In this document: one piece after another, positions 49,101 to 61,252 of the stretch
Layout: each line of letters starts with the position of its first letter
Numbering within the stretch: position 1 is the first letter of the stretch
NCBI GenBank assembly: GCA_033060915.1
Contig: CM065394.1
Location: 32,731,001 to 32,795,000, forward strand
Length of the DNA: 64,000 nucleotides
Reading direction: 5' to 3'
Origin: Euryodendron excelsum
Taxonomy: Eukaryota > Streptophyta > Magnoliopsida > Ericales > Pentaphylacaceae
The notes under the pieces: generated by a model
What the model was told of the DNA's origin: nothing
Seen by the model: the letters and a program-made list of their open reading frames with translations, nothing else
Database searches by the model: none
Translations under genes and position numbers: made by a program

Positions 49101-51145
49101 CTGCTCCACACTAGCTTGCATGGGCCTACCCTTGTTTGAAGCTAGGAGGCCCATTGCATCAAAGTTACTGGAATCACCAATGGCGGAGGGAGGTAAGTTC
49201 CTGATGGATGCCTCAGAAGCACCAGGTGTCTGCAACCAGCAGTTAAAAAAGAAAATAAGTAAGGTGGTACTCTTTATTTATCTGATTATTGGAACTCCTT
49301 ATAATGACCTACGCATTCTGTTACCTTTTCCAAATGGATGATCTGTTAAAAATTTCTGAGGAAGAATCAAATTCTTTCCATTTTATGAATAATTGGCAAG
49401 TATCTTACAGGTACAAAAGAGACCAAAACTTTTCTCCTTCTATGAGCAAGCCACCTCCGGACCTTTTTTAAGGCATTAAGGAAGAATCACCTCTATGTAA
49501 AGAAAGAGAAATGCTCCTTTGGACAGACGGAAATCCTATTCCTAGGGCATTGGATGGGCATCAGAGCCATCGAGGAGTGGCAAGCACCTACCAAGGTGAT
49601 CGTTTTTAGGGCTCACGAACTATTATCGAAGATTCATCATATGTTACTCAAAAAGGGCTGCTCAACTCACATGTGATGCTTCTATAACAAAGGAATTTTA
49701 TATGGAGTATTTTTTTTTTTAAGAAGAAGAAGAAGAAAGGAAAAATATATTCCAAACTCCTTTCCCTCTTCCCTGCACTCTACTTTGCACATATGTCATG
49801 TTTACTATTATAAAATTTATAACAACAATGTCTGAGACCCTATCTCCAACAACTACAAAGGTGCTTGCTTGCTGGTAAGGAAGCCCATTACTGTTATTAG
49901 TGGTGAGCTTTCTTGTTTGACCAGTAAATGCCTGAACGACAGTTCTCTCCTTCAATATGAACACTGTCTAGATTATGTACCCAGCAGAAGATGAGATAAA
50001 TCAAAAGGAGACAAAAAAAGAGTGGGCAGCAGCCATCCCAACAAAGATGAATCAGGCACTTTTAGCCTGCCAAAAGAAGAGAAATGTTTCCTGCATATTG
50101 AATGCCAGAGATGACTGCTCCATACCTTCATTTATTACAGAAGACTTAAAAAAATTAGACAGGACTGCTTTTTTAGGAGTAACAGTTGGCAAGCCTGTCA
50201 GCACTGCCATCGTTCTTATGAAAAATACATATTTATAAAGTTCTTTGGGCAGGTCAAGATTGGGTATATATAGTGCAAGTGCACTATTATTATTACTAAG
50301 GCATGTAAACATAGAAAAAAAAATGGAGGCAAAGAACTTAGACTAACATTGCTCCACCATCCTTCTAAAAATAGGTAAAGAATAGGGGAAAATGCAGTAA
50401 AAAGCTTAAACTAACCCTGCTCCAACGTCCTAGCCCTTGTTGCTTGGCTTGCTCTTCAAGGCGTAGCAGTTCTGCTAAGAAAGGACTAGCATCTCCTTTC
50501 TGTTGACCCTGCTCCCTAACCTGCACCCACCCCATTCAGCTAATGCTCATACATAGACAGCCAAAATTCAATAATAAAAATGAAAAAAGTATGCACCAAA
50601 GCAAAAGTGAAATAACCTTTGCCCAGCCTTCAGAAACAACCATCAATGCAACATTCTTATCACCTAGGAAAACAGAGCCAAATTCTCGCCCTATGGATGA
50701 TACAGTATAATCCACTTTGAATGTGACATCCTATCAACAATGCAGATTGGATGAGATGTAAAAATTCCAACTCATTTATTGGAAAAATGATTGGTTCATA
50801 GCTAAAGCATTTAAATGAGCACCTTTCCTATACAAAGCTTCCTTAAATACTCTCTGCTTTCCCATGCAAATGGCTCATCAACACCACCTCTACGGGCCTA
50901 CAAATGTAAATGGGGTGAGGGGTGAATAAAGAAACAAATAAGATGAACAAAAGGTACAAAATGTAGAACGTTTAATACAGGTTAAATAAACTTACCAATC
51001 TTGGAGCAATAAGGGATGACAAAGTGATCATCTTCTCAGGGGGGATTTCAGCCTTGGTGCTCCCAATTATCACCAAACTATCCCCGGATGGAACGGCTTT
51101 CACTCTTCCTCTCAACCATCCCGTGGCTCCAGCTGTTGATGCCAT
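40172..51145 (-). CDS. TSN1: TUDOR-SN (SND1/p100-type) ribonuclease
   Basis: Tudor staphylococcal nuclease is a cytoplasmic RNA-binding/RNase protein of stress granules that stabilises stress-related mRNAs in plants. Sixteen coding exons join in phase to 988 codons: 50996-51145, 50823-50897, 50617-50730, 50416-50520, 49023-49229, 48701-48916, 48507-48614, 47597-47767, 47302-47499, 46840-47205, 46510-46737, 46240-46428, 46088-46165, 45818-46012, 42977-43354 and 40172-40360. The start is MASTAGATGWLRGRVKAVPS. Four tandem SN-like domains fill residues 10 to about 650. The Tudor domain follows with its aromatic-cage motif FEVFYIDYGNQE (about 816-827), and a fifth split SN domain and a basic end PPVRKPGGKR close the protein. 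The ATG is preceded by a 16-nt UTR piece and a 1.2-kb 5' UTR intron (51162-52361). Introns 14 and 15 are about 2.5 and 2.6 kb. No defect is seen. Confidence 0.97.
40961..41640 (-). other. protein-like fragment in the last TUDOR-SN intron
   Basis: The minus strand contains an open stretch (40968-41252, KTQLIILKSTKIESVNLVSI) and, across a TAG, a preceding frame reading EDSLVIPAFQGKGTFKKVL. GC content and codon look differ from the rest of the intron. I do not recognise the protein. It may be a captured gene fragment or retroposed piece, on the same strand as TUDOR-SN. Confidence 0.25.
43355..45817. other. intron 14 of TUDOR-SN
   Basis: A 2.46-kb intron without any recognisable gene or element. 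It has plain A- and T-runs and short repeats only. Confidence 0.7.
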
Positions 51146-51161
51146 CCCAACAGCTAAAGGT

Positions 51162-52361
51162 CTGCAGAAACTAGAATTAACATCAACACCTTCCATCACA
51201 CAGAACCAAGAGTGCTTAGTGCTCATACATATATTATCTTATTGTCTCACTTAAGGAGGGAAGCACAGCTTCATGACAAGCCCGGTCAATCACCATCTAA
51301 AGATTTTGTCTTCTCCCTTTTGTCTTTTTTTTTTTTTTCCCTTTTTTTGTCTCAATTTTGCCCTTATTTAGAAGAGGCAAAAAGCTCAAACTATAAAGTG
51401 TGAGAACACAAGTTTGATTCTAAGAGAAGCAAAATATGCCAAAAGTTAGGTCTGTATCTACAACCTCTGCCAGGACCCTGCATTATTGGAATCAAAACTA
51501 TGTAGTGGAGTCTCACTTATACCCTTAGTTTGAGCATTGTTTGTTTGACTCTTCAATTAAAATCCTTAGCCATTATTCATGATAAGTTTTCATCTCAAAG
51601 GACTCATTGGATGCACTACTCTTAACTATTCAACATGAATAAGCGACACTTTCATTGACCCAAAACCATCGGACAAACAACGCTTAAATACCCACACATG
51701 TAAGTGACATAGGACAAATATAATTATTACATTCAATTAAAAACATCAACCCAGATCAAAAAATAGAATCTGTAACCAAACAAAGTGTCAAAAAATACTT
51801 ATCGCAAGACAAAACCAAAGTAAATACATGCCAGAAGATGGCTAACACGCGTTGTTAAGTGGGAAATCGCCTTAAATTCAGAACTCAATCCAAATGCCAA
51901 TGTTCTCTGGCTTCATTAAATGTCTAGATCTTTGGGGAAAAAACACACATGAAGAATCTTCAGATTCACAAAACAAAACATATAAAAAAAACCAATCACC
52001 ACTTCAAAAAAGTACGACTAATTCCATATCCTTCAAATCGTCGCAGCATAAAACAGTTAAAAACTGCTAACAGCATTCTAAAGAAACCTACTTGACCTAT
52101 ATCATCAATAAACCTCCCAGCAATTTACACACACACGTTCACATACACCTACATAGAGAAAAAAAGGCTTGTAGAATATTCAAGTGCATGCAATCTGCAA
52201 AACAATAAAAGATACGAATGCATGCAAATCTGAAGCCGCGAATCAGCCTAATGTAGCACTAATGAACAGAGAATCTAAATGTGATCAATTCAGTTGATAT
52301 ACACACATATATGTACTTATACATATATAGAGATATACGAAGCGAGATCTGAGAACGATAC
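51162..52361 (-). other. 5' UTR intron of TUDOR-SN
   Basis: On the minus strand CTAG|GTATCG (donor after 52362) and TTTCTGCAG|ACC (acceptor before 51161) bound a 1200-bp intron in the leader. Leader introns of this size are often expression-enhancing in plant housekeeping genes; that role is inferred. Confidence 0.65.
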
Positions 52362-52639
52362 CTAGTTGATCAGCGCAAAAAGCCGCCTACTCTCTGGATC
52401 GATCGGAGCCGGAGGTGGAGAGGAAATAAATCCAAATCAATTCGATCACGAATAGTACAAAATTATCGAAACTGTACAAATGAAGTACAATTGAGGATTA
52501 CAATTGCACTGCTGATACAAAATTATAGAGAGAGAAATGCAGAGAGAGAAGAGAGATGAGTACCGAGAAGATTTGTCCGAAAGAGGGAGTCGAACGGCGT
52601 ATCAGAGCAAATCGAATCGCGAAATGCGCACACAAGCTT

Positions 52640-52648
52640 CTATATATA
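52640..52648 (-). promoter_or_regulatory. TATA box of TUDOR-SN
   Basis: The minus strand reads CATATATATAG, about 280 bp upstream of the 5' UTR intron donor. Downstream sequence is CT-rich, typical of a plant 5' UTR (TCTCTCTTCTCTCTCTGC near 52535-52560). Confidence 0.5.
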
Positions 52649-52649
52649 T

Positions 52650-55600
52650 GGTTTGCGTGTATAGAGAAGGACAAAAAGTGAAGACGTGAAGATACCCTCC
52701 CTTTTGTGGAAAATTACTCAAAGTACCATAAAGTTCTTATCTCATTCCACCTCTGATCCATCGAAAATTGTTTTTCCTGGACCAATAAAGACAGGTAATT
52801 TTGCGTCGGTAACAAAAAATTTACTGAATAATTGCCCGAACAGGAGATTAGTGTGTTTGGTACAATTTTTTTTATTTTATTTTTTAAGTTTATAAAAGAA
52901 TTTAATAATTTTTAATTTTTTTATTTTATAAGCTAAGACGAAGGAAAAAAATTTGAAAAAATTTAAAATTTTTACTTTTAAGTGAAAAAAATCAGCCCAA
53001 AAAAAAAAGTACGAAACAGGTCTTTTATGCTGTGTGTGAAGCAGACATTTATGGGAATGATTAATTGCCTGAACAAAAAAAATGTGACTAGCTCCCAGAT
53101 TGTATCTGAGTCTCTTTGAATAAATTTTAACTCTCATTAAAAATTCTAAAAAAAATATAGACTTAATTTTGAATTCTCAAAAATTTTAAAATAATATAAG
53201 AATAATATTTAAATATAACAAATAATGGTTTAAAGATACATATATGTATGTATATAATATTTTATAAAATTTTGTATCATATATATATTGGATCTTGGGT
53301 CAAGTTTCGGTTTGATTTAGGTTGCAAGAGTAATAACTTAAGAATCAAACTGAATTTTTTAATTTGAACAATTTAAGATCGAAAATTAAACTGAAAATTG
53401 ATGTACATCCGTTTTAGCAAAAGCTTTCATTTATTTCCTAATCATTTACTAACGTAATAATTATAGCAAACTAATAAAGAAGTTTTTTATGACAATTAAC
53501 CATGTACATCTAAAAAAAATACGATAGAAAACCGAAGAAGATTTTCTTATTAATGTGCACCAAAATGTGGTTTCTCAATCGCTTTGACTTGAGACACCTT
53601 TATTTGTGAGGCAGTTAAAATAATTATTCTATTGGCTTGATGGATGTCAAATTTTTTATTTAGTTTTTTCTTGATTGAAAAATATATCGAGAGAGAGCGA
53701 AGGCCACTTTGCTACCGATCAAATAAATATCAGCAAATAACAATTTAGCCACTTGATGGCCTAGGACCAAAAATTATTTCTCATGGTGGCAGATGACCTT
53801 ATAACATCTAGTTCGATAAGAAAACTCTATGATACCTAGATTGTTTGGAACTTAGAAAAATGAAGTAAAATAAAGAAAAAATTACTGTTTGTTCTCTTTT
53901 TTCTGTTTGGTTTTGTCAAAAAAAATAACAAAAAAAGTGAAGAAAAAGAAGAGAGAGAAAGAGATAGACTGATTTAAAAATTGTTTTTTTTCCTACACTT
54001 TTTATTTATTTTCTCTTTCCCACGGTTTGTTATTTCTTTCCTATTTGATTTTACAAAAAAAATAGAACAAAAAAAGAGAAAGAGAAAGACATGCATTGAT
54101 TTAAAAAATTTCGTCTTTTTTTTATTTATTTTTTATTTCCTTTCCTTCCCTTCAAGTTCAAATAAGCCCGTGGAATGTAAAATCAATCCTTAATGGTAAA
54201 TAGTAGTTTCTTTTGTTTTTTTTTTATAACTATTTTGCAAAATGACCTATTGACAAAATTAGGGTAAAAAGTTACTTAACTTCTGGACTAATTTTGTTTA
54301 TGATTAGGACAGAAGGAGGCACTGCGAAGACTGGAACGTGTTTATTGTTTGGTACTGGTACCATAAAAACTACTCACGTTACCAAAATTGTTTCTCGAAT
54401 CGATTTAGATGGAATCTCTAGCCCCATGAGCTTGTCAGATCTGACAACCAAACAGTCAATTGATTGAAGTGGATAATTGTGGCAGTGTGATAAGAAAGGG
54501 GAAAGAAAGAATACAAAGAAGAAAAGTGACTTTACAAAAAAAAAAAGTGACTCTACAAACTCTCTCCTACATAGTCAGAAAATATGAGGTACTCTCTTGG
54601 CAGGTAAATTTGGCCCAATCCGATTCGTGCTTGGGCAGGCTCGAGCAGGGTGAGACGAAATTGAATAAATTGAGAACCCTATACTTAGGGTCCTTTTTGT
54701 AAGATTTTTTATCATGCCTCTTCGATTAGTTTTTTCAGTTTTTAAACAAAAAAAAAAAAATTTTTTTGACTTTTTTATTTTTTACTTATCTTGACTTATA
54801 AAAATAAAAAAAAAAATTATTTATTTACTTATAAATTAAAAAGTTAACTTGAAAATTTTAAAATAGACTTAACCAAACAGATTCTTAGGATCAGACCGTG
54901 GCTCTAGGGGTATCGAGTTTGGAATGGCCAAGCGGGGGAATCCTAGGACTTTGTTGGGCATTACAGTTTTTTTTTTTATTATTTTATTTATTTATTTATT
55001 TTTGAGCTGTTTAACTCAGTTTACAAACTTATAACCTAGGCCCAACTAAAGAGGGTCGGACTCCGACAATCTATGGCCCTCGGACCAATTTTACATAAAT
55101 ACTCTCTCACCCACATGAAGATGCCCAATAAGTCTCTCTCTCAAAATATATTGTTTTTGGGGAATTTTTTTGTTTAGAAAAATTACACAAATTGTAAACT
55201 GATAAGTAGACAAAATGACGTACTAATCCACCATCTTTTTAGTGGGAAGGTCAATCATAGTCTTTGCAAGTAAGTATCTTTTTAGCAGTAAATGTGAATG
55301 GATCAATTTGATGATGTAATTTCCACCATTTTAACACCGTAAATGTGAATGGAGCGATACTGAATATAAATTTTCAGTACGATCATTGCTTCCTACAACG
55401 GCTGTTTTGATTTTGACCCACAACAGCGGACCACAATTCACATCATTCACAATTTGATTGATCGGTTTGACTATTTATCACTTCTTAAAAAAATATTAAC
55501 TCACTTTTTCATTTTAAAAAACTTCCAATTACTTGACTGAATTCTTCCAAAAAAAAGTACACTTTTTTTTTAAGTTTTTTTTTATTTTGTTTTTTGACTA

Positions 55601-55988
55601 TAAGTAAAAAGATTAAAATTTTTTTTACTTTTTTGACTTCTAACGAGATAAGACAAGCAGAAAAGTAATAACAAAAATAATAAAAAAAACTTTAAAATAT
55701 TGACTTTTTTGTTTATAAGTAAAAAAAAATCTAAATAAAAAAAACTTAAAAAAAATTTAACCAAACGGGCCAAGAAAAAGTGTGTGAGATCGAATAAGCC
55801 CTTCTAGAAGCGGTATACTTTGGTATAATTGGGCCATCATAATTGGTTAAATTCGGAGACAATAATCGTAATTTGGTAGGGAAAAAGCCAAAAAGAGATA
55901 AAGAGGTCAATATGATTATATGTAAGGTAAAGCATAGAAATGGTAGAATCGCTCTAATATACATACATATATATGTATATACAGTAAG
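52650..55988. other. AT-rich spacer with MITE-like repeats, no gene seen
   Basis: No supportable gene. Several non-coding blocks end in GTTTGG or its complement CCAAAC with A/T-only interiors: about 52850-53030, 53838-54172, about 54690-54890 (GGGTCCTTTTTGTA...ACCAAACAGATTCTTAGG) and about 55560-55770 (ending AACCAAACGGGCC). They look like members of one or a few non-autonomous transposon families. Confidence 0.5.
53838..54172. mobile_element. GTTTGGAA-type MITE, copy 2
   Basis: The left end GATTGTTTGGAACTTAGAAAAATG and the right end, read inward as CACGGGCTTATTTGAACTTGAAGG, form imperfect inverted repeats. Both ends and the A/T-rich interior resemble 33875-34113. Confidence 0.55.
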
Positions 55989-56602
55989 TGTCAATTCGTA
56001 AATTGTGCAAGAAATAAGACCAGTTTCAATTCACAATAGGAATGTGTGGCTTAAAATAATGAGACCCAATACAATAAGATCGAGCCTATCTAAGAGCATA
56101 CTATCGACCTTGGCCATGAGGGGACCCAATACAATAAGATTGAGCCCATCTAAGAGCATACTATCGACCTGGGCTATGAGGGGCTCGAACTCACTAGTAC
56201 CCAGATAAAAGCCCCAACAGTGGTAAAGTTAGCCCAAATCCATCAAGGTCCGAAGTCGGTTGAGCATACACAAGTTCATTCCTAAGAGGACTAAGACACT
56301 AAACAATTATTTAAAAGTAATTAACTCTTAGGAGGAGATAGAATACAATTCCCTATGGGATTATAGCATTCTGAACACTATAAAAACCTCATACCACTAA
56401 GGTGTAAAAGACGTTTACTTGAGTTCTAGCTCTCTATATTTTATTCAATTCATTGTGATTAAGTTTGCTAACTTAATCACTAGAGTGTTTTTGATCCAAA
56501 GAGAGTTGAGTCATTCTCATTGTCTTCTTCTCTTGCAAATTGTTTGTGCTCGTTGATTCGGTTTAAGAGTTTAACCAAATCTTCCTAAAAATTTCACTTA
56601 CA
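55989..56602 (+). repeat. 5' LTR of the gypsy element
   Basis: It begins TGTCAATT and ends CTTACA, so the ends are TGT...ACA. A TATA-like CTATAAAAACC lies at 56379-56389. The following ATTAGCACGGTCAGTGGAA matches, with changes, the primer-binding-site region usual in Tat elements (ATTGGCGCCGTCTGTGG). Without the 3' LTR the exact start is inferred. It contains a 60-bp tandem duplication (56062-56181). Confidence 0.6.
56062..56181. repeat. 60-bp tandem duplication inside the LTR
   Basis: Two copies of exactly 60 bp, each with GACCCAATACAATAAGAT.GA and TCTAAGAGCATACTATCGAC, differ at five positions. Confidence 0.95.
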
Positions 56603-56635
56603 ATTAGCACGGTCAGTGGAAAAGTCTACACAACG

Positions 56636-58290
56636 ATGAGTACCAACTATCTCAGAGGAGGAGCCAATCCCACTGATAGGGAACTAGATGACAGCCATGA
56701 CGTTGTAGTCAATATGGCACTCACCAGTCAAGTCGACATGATGATGATTTGGTGCAAACTCCGAGAGGACGTTTTATCAAATCAGAGATACAATGCCCTG
56801 GAGCCAACCAGCCGGAAGGACATGAGGGTCTAGAATGGGCTCTGCAGTATGCCTGAAATCCAAACTGCTGAAGGAACTATCGTAGGAACTTGTATCCATC
56901 ACCATCTAATGGTCGCGTACCTAGCAATTTATCATTTCGAACAACTAAACGGGAGCTCCGACAGCAGGATAAAAAGATTGCCCATCTCAGGTCAACGATA
57001 GAAGCTACGAGGGAAGGAATTGTTAGATGAAATGGACAAGTATCTGACAGATCCCCAAATTGGAGACAAAGAAGGAGGACGAATTCAAGAAACATGAGCC
57101 CCTTAGGCGCATGCGTAACGGGGAGCTACATTGCCAGTACAGGCACTACATGGACCGACAGGAAGAACAACAGCCTCGAAGGAATCGGACACTAGCAAGA
57201 GACCCGGCAAGGGTCGAGCCAAAGTAGCAAGATTGGGACAAGTGGTTAAATGACCGGCTAGATAATTGGGATAAGCACCATAAGGGGTGAACAACCCAGG
57301 ATATAGCCAAAAAAGCTTTAGACCAGATTGCTTCCACCCCCTTCACAAAAGAGATTAAGACCCATCGACCTCCTAGAAAATTTGCCCCACCAAAATTTAC
57401 TCCTTATAATAGGAAGTCGGATCCCATTGCCCACGTTCGGAATTACAAACAAATGATGGCACTATGAAGCTATGACAATTCTCTTATATGCCGAGTTTTC
57501 CTTTTAAGCCTGGGAGAGGTAGCCCTACGATGGTTTGACATGCTGCAGTCCAGATCAGTGTTAAGCAAGAGACAACTTGTCGAGTTATTTACCAACTGGT
57601 TCATAGCTAATAACAAGCAACCCAATGAGGTGGACTACTTACTGACTTTACAGAAGAAAGATGACGAGGGGTTACGGGCATATGCAAGGAGATACTGGGA
57701 GGCTTATAATGATATAGAGGACTACAACGAACAGTTGGTTGTTGCATAGTTCAAGATCGGCCTTCTCAGAGAACACCAATTAAGGCAATCCTTTATGAAG
57801 AAACCAGTCACCTGGATACAGGATCTGATACTTAGGATTGAACAGTATGCACTGGTGAAAAAAGATGTAGCATAGCCGAAGCAATAGAAGATCGGCGAGA
57901 AAATCGAGAAGAAAGATGGGCGTGAAAGCAAAAAGCCCAAGCGTGAGGAAAACAACAACAATCGGGACAAAAAGGCAACAAAAGGGGTTAACACAGTCTT
58001 CAAAGACACAATTTAAAAGATTTTATCCCAAATACGAGACAAGCCCTTCTTCAAGTGGCCTCCAAAGTTGGGAGGAGACCCCGCTGCCCGAGACTAGACG
58101 AAATTTTGTTCTTACCATAGGGAAAAGGGGCATCAGACGAAGAATTGAAGAAATCCTAAGAATCACTTGGAGGAATTGACAAAGGTAGGACATTTTGACC
58201 AATACATTGACCGGGAGAATACAAAACGGGAGGTAGAGTAGATAAAGCAACAAGTCATTATGCAGAAGAAAGTCAGAACAAAATTTGCCT
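56636..58290 (+). pseudogene. gypsy gag, disabled
   Basis: Starts MSTNYLRGGANPTDR. The retrotransposon gag domain is recognisable around 57390-57880 (FTPYNRKSDPIAHVRNYKQM, ALRWFDMLQSRSVLSKRQL, LRAYARRYWE), followed by a charged linker and a zinc-knuckle-like CSYHREKGHQTK. Several in-frame stops interrupt it, for example after KDMRV near 56831 and in NYKQMMAL*SY. Confidence 0.85.
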
Positions 58291-58469
58291 AGGTAATCAA
58301 TGTCCTCTATTAATTGGCAAAATCAGCAGTAGTAGACCCACACAGATACCCGGCGGAGATCCAAAAAGTTGCACACCTCAAGGAGGTAATGTAGTTAGAA
58401 ACCCGAAACAAAAAGGCAAAGGTCGACAGTAGTGCTGAGGCCATAACCTTTACCAAATAATGACTTGGC

Positions 58470-59520
58470 AAAGGTGCAACTGCCACACAATGACGCATTG
58501 GTGGTAACGCTACGATTGGGGGATTGTGATGTGAAAAGGCTGCTGGTTGATTAGGAAAGCTCATCCAAAGTCATGCACTATGACCTCTTCAAAAAGTTGG
58601 GACTAAAGGATTCCGACCTGCAACCATCTTTGAACCTCCTGATCGAATTCAGCTTGGACCCGGTCTGGCCATTGGGAAAGGTAACTATCCTGGTTACCAC
58701 AGGAGAGAGCACTATTCAGACAGAGTTTCTGGTGGTTAATGTGCATTCCCCCTACAACATAATCATAGGTCAGACATGGTTGCACCTCATGAAGGCTATA
58801 CCTTTATCTTATCATCAGCTGATTCATTTCCCGACTCTGGGAGGAGTAGGAAAGATAAGAGGGGACCAAATAGCAGCTAAGCAGTGCTTCCTAACGACGT
58901 GCGCCACGAAAGAAAAGACGGATAATGTTCAGATAATAAAACTCTACGAGGACATGCCCAAGATTGATGATGTTGGGCTGTTACCAGAAAACAAGAACGT
59001 TGAAGACCTAAAGAAGGTTTATATAAATTGGCATAATGAGGAAAAGTGGTTCTTGCCACCTCGCTGCCCAAATCTGAGGAGAAATCATTGATTAATCTAC
59101 TAACAGAGTATATTGAAATATTCGCCTGGACACCTTATGACATGCCGGGAATTGACCCAGATGTAGCCTACCACAGACTTAGTGTGGACCCACAGTGCTG
59201 ACCTGTGCTTCAGAAGGAGAAAAGGGCAGGTACTCAATATGTGGATGCAGTGATTGAAGAAGTTGACAGATTCCTTGAAAGGGGGACAATAAGAGAAGTC
59301 TACTATCCATGCTACTTCTCCAGCACAGTGGTGGTTAAGAAGAAGAACGACAAGTGGAGGGTTTGTGTTGACTTTACCAACTTGAATAAAGCATGCCCCA
59401 AGGACCCTTTCCCTCTTCCAAAGATCAACCAGCTCGTGGATGCAACAATTGGATTTGAGAGGATGAGTTTTGTAGACGCCTATTGCGAGCACCACCAGAT
59501 CTTTCTCCATGAAGAGGACT
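58470..59520 (+). pseudogene. gypsy protease and N-terminal reverse transcriptase
   Basis: The aspartic protease reads VVTLRLGDCDVKRLLVD, then a TAG at 58552-58554, then ESSSKVMHYDLF. The catalytic D-S/T-G-S motif is thus lost by a stop and a Gly-to-Glu change. The frame 58573-59091 is clean and contains NIIIGQTWLHLMKAIPLSYH, typical of the protease end. The next frame (59205-59522) has RT blocks REVYYPCYFSSTVVVKKKN and WRVCVDFTNLNKACPKDPFP, ending at a TAA (59520-59522). Confidence 0.88.
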
Positions 59521-61247
59521 AAGAAAAAATTGCCTTTATCACCCTAAAAGCATCTTCTGTTACAAAGTTATGCTCTTTGGTTTGAAAAACGCAAGCGCCA
59601 TTTATCAAAGATTGGTCACCAAAATGTTTAAACAACACATCTGCAGCACTATTGAAGTATACATTGATGACATGGTGATCGAAAGTAAGGTCAGCTGACT
59701 ACACTTGGGCAATCTAAAAGAGGTGTTTAACATCCTCAAAAATTATAAGATGAGGCTTAAAGCCTCTAAATGTGTGTTCGAAGTAAGCTCTGGAAAGTTT
59801 CTTTGGTTTTTGGTTACACACCGGGGAATTAAAGTCGATCTGCATCCAAATGCCAAGGAACGCAAAAGAAGTCCAGAAGTTGACTGGAATGATAGCGGCT
59901 CTCAACCGGTTCATCAATCGATCTTCAAATAAGTGCCTGTCATTCTTCCAACTTTTGAAAAAACGGGAATAGTTCAACTGGAGTCCTGATTGTGACCAGG
60001 CCCTTACTGACCTGAAGAAATATCTGGCCTAGCCACCACTACTTTTTACACCACTTAAACATGAAGAGCTCTACCTTTATCTAGTAGCATCAAATATCTA
60101 GCAGTATCAGACGATGTAGTAAATGCCGTCCTACTTCGTCAGCAAGACAGGCAGCAAAGGCTAGTCTACTACGTCAACAAAACTCTTCTGGGAGTGGAGA
60201 ACATGTATCTGCCACTAGAGAAACTGGCCCTAGCGTTAGTAATGGTGTTACGTAAGTTAGTGCACTATTTCAGGGCCCATACCATCAATATCCTTACGGA
60301 CCATTAGCTTAAGCCACTACTCACAAGAGTAGATTTCTTAAGAAAATTAGCAAAATGGGCAATGGAGCTGGGAGAGTTTGACATCAAATTTCAACTTAGA
60401 TTGGTAGTGAAAGGTCAAGTACTTGCTGATTTTATTACTGAATTTTCTATTGAACTATCCCAGAAAGCCATTTAGACACCTGATGTCACTCAACCAAGTT
60501 GCGACCCCCCCTTGGAATTATAGGAGATTGTTGATCATTGGAAGCTCTTTGTTGACAAAGCATCCAACGATAGGGGGTAGGATCGAGCATAGTCTTAATC
60601 ATGCCAGACAACATGGCATTGGAAGCAGGCTATAAAGTTAGAGTTTATTGCATCGAATAACGAGTCATAATATAAGGCTTTGCTCACTGGCATGCACCTA
60701 GCTATAGAACTCAAGATTGCCGTGATAGTCATCTATTCAGATTCCCAATTGGGGGTTAACCAGATTAAGGGTGAGTATGCGGTAAAAAATGACAGGATGG
60801 CGTAGTACCAGGCAAAAGTAAGAGAGCTGCTTGGCAAATTTAGTAAATACAAGCTCCATCAGATCAGCCACTACAACAACGCTCATGCCAATGCCTTGGC
60901 AACACTGGCAGTAGCCCTAAAGTCAGGATCAAATAAAATAATTCACATGGAGATACTACCTAGCTCGAGCATATTTCAAGAAGAAGTGTAAACTTTGGCT
61001 ATTGAGCAATTAGGGCCATCTTAGATGGACCCAATCATTTCCTACCTCGATAGGGATGAGTTACCGGAAGACAATAACGAGGCCAGAAGAATCAAGTACA
61101 AGTCATTAAAGTACGGGCTATTGCCTGACAAGGAACTATATAGAAAATCATTCACTGGCCCATATCTGCATTGCGTTCACCCGGACAAAGTGTAGGGCAT
61201 CCTGTTTGAAATTCATGAAGGTTTCTGTGGAAGTCATGTTGGTAGAA
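59521..61247 (+). pseudogene. gypsy reverse transcriptase, RNase H and integrase zinc finger
   Basis: RT continues after a one-base frameshift near 59540 with CYKVMLFGLKNASAIYQRLV and an intact YIDD catalytic motif (59660-59671). The RT connection and RNase H follow (LVYYVNKTL, LPLEKLALALVMVLRKLVHY, VLADFI), then the second RNase H (WKLFVDKASN, YSDSQLGVNQI). The integrase zinc-finger half ends at IHEGFCGSHVGRRS, where the solo LTR is inserted. Many stops. Confidence 0.85.
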
Positions 61248-61252
61248 GATCT

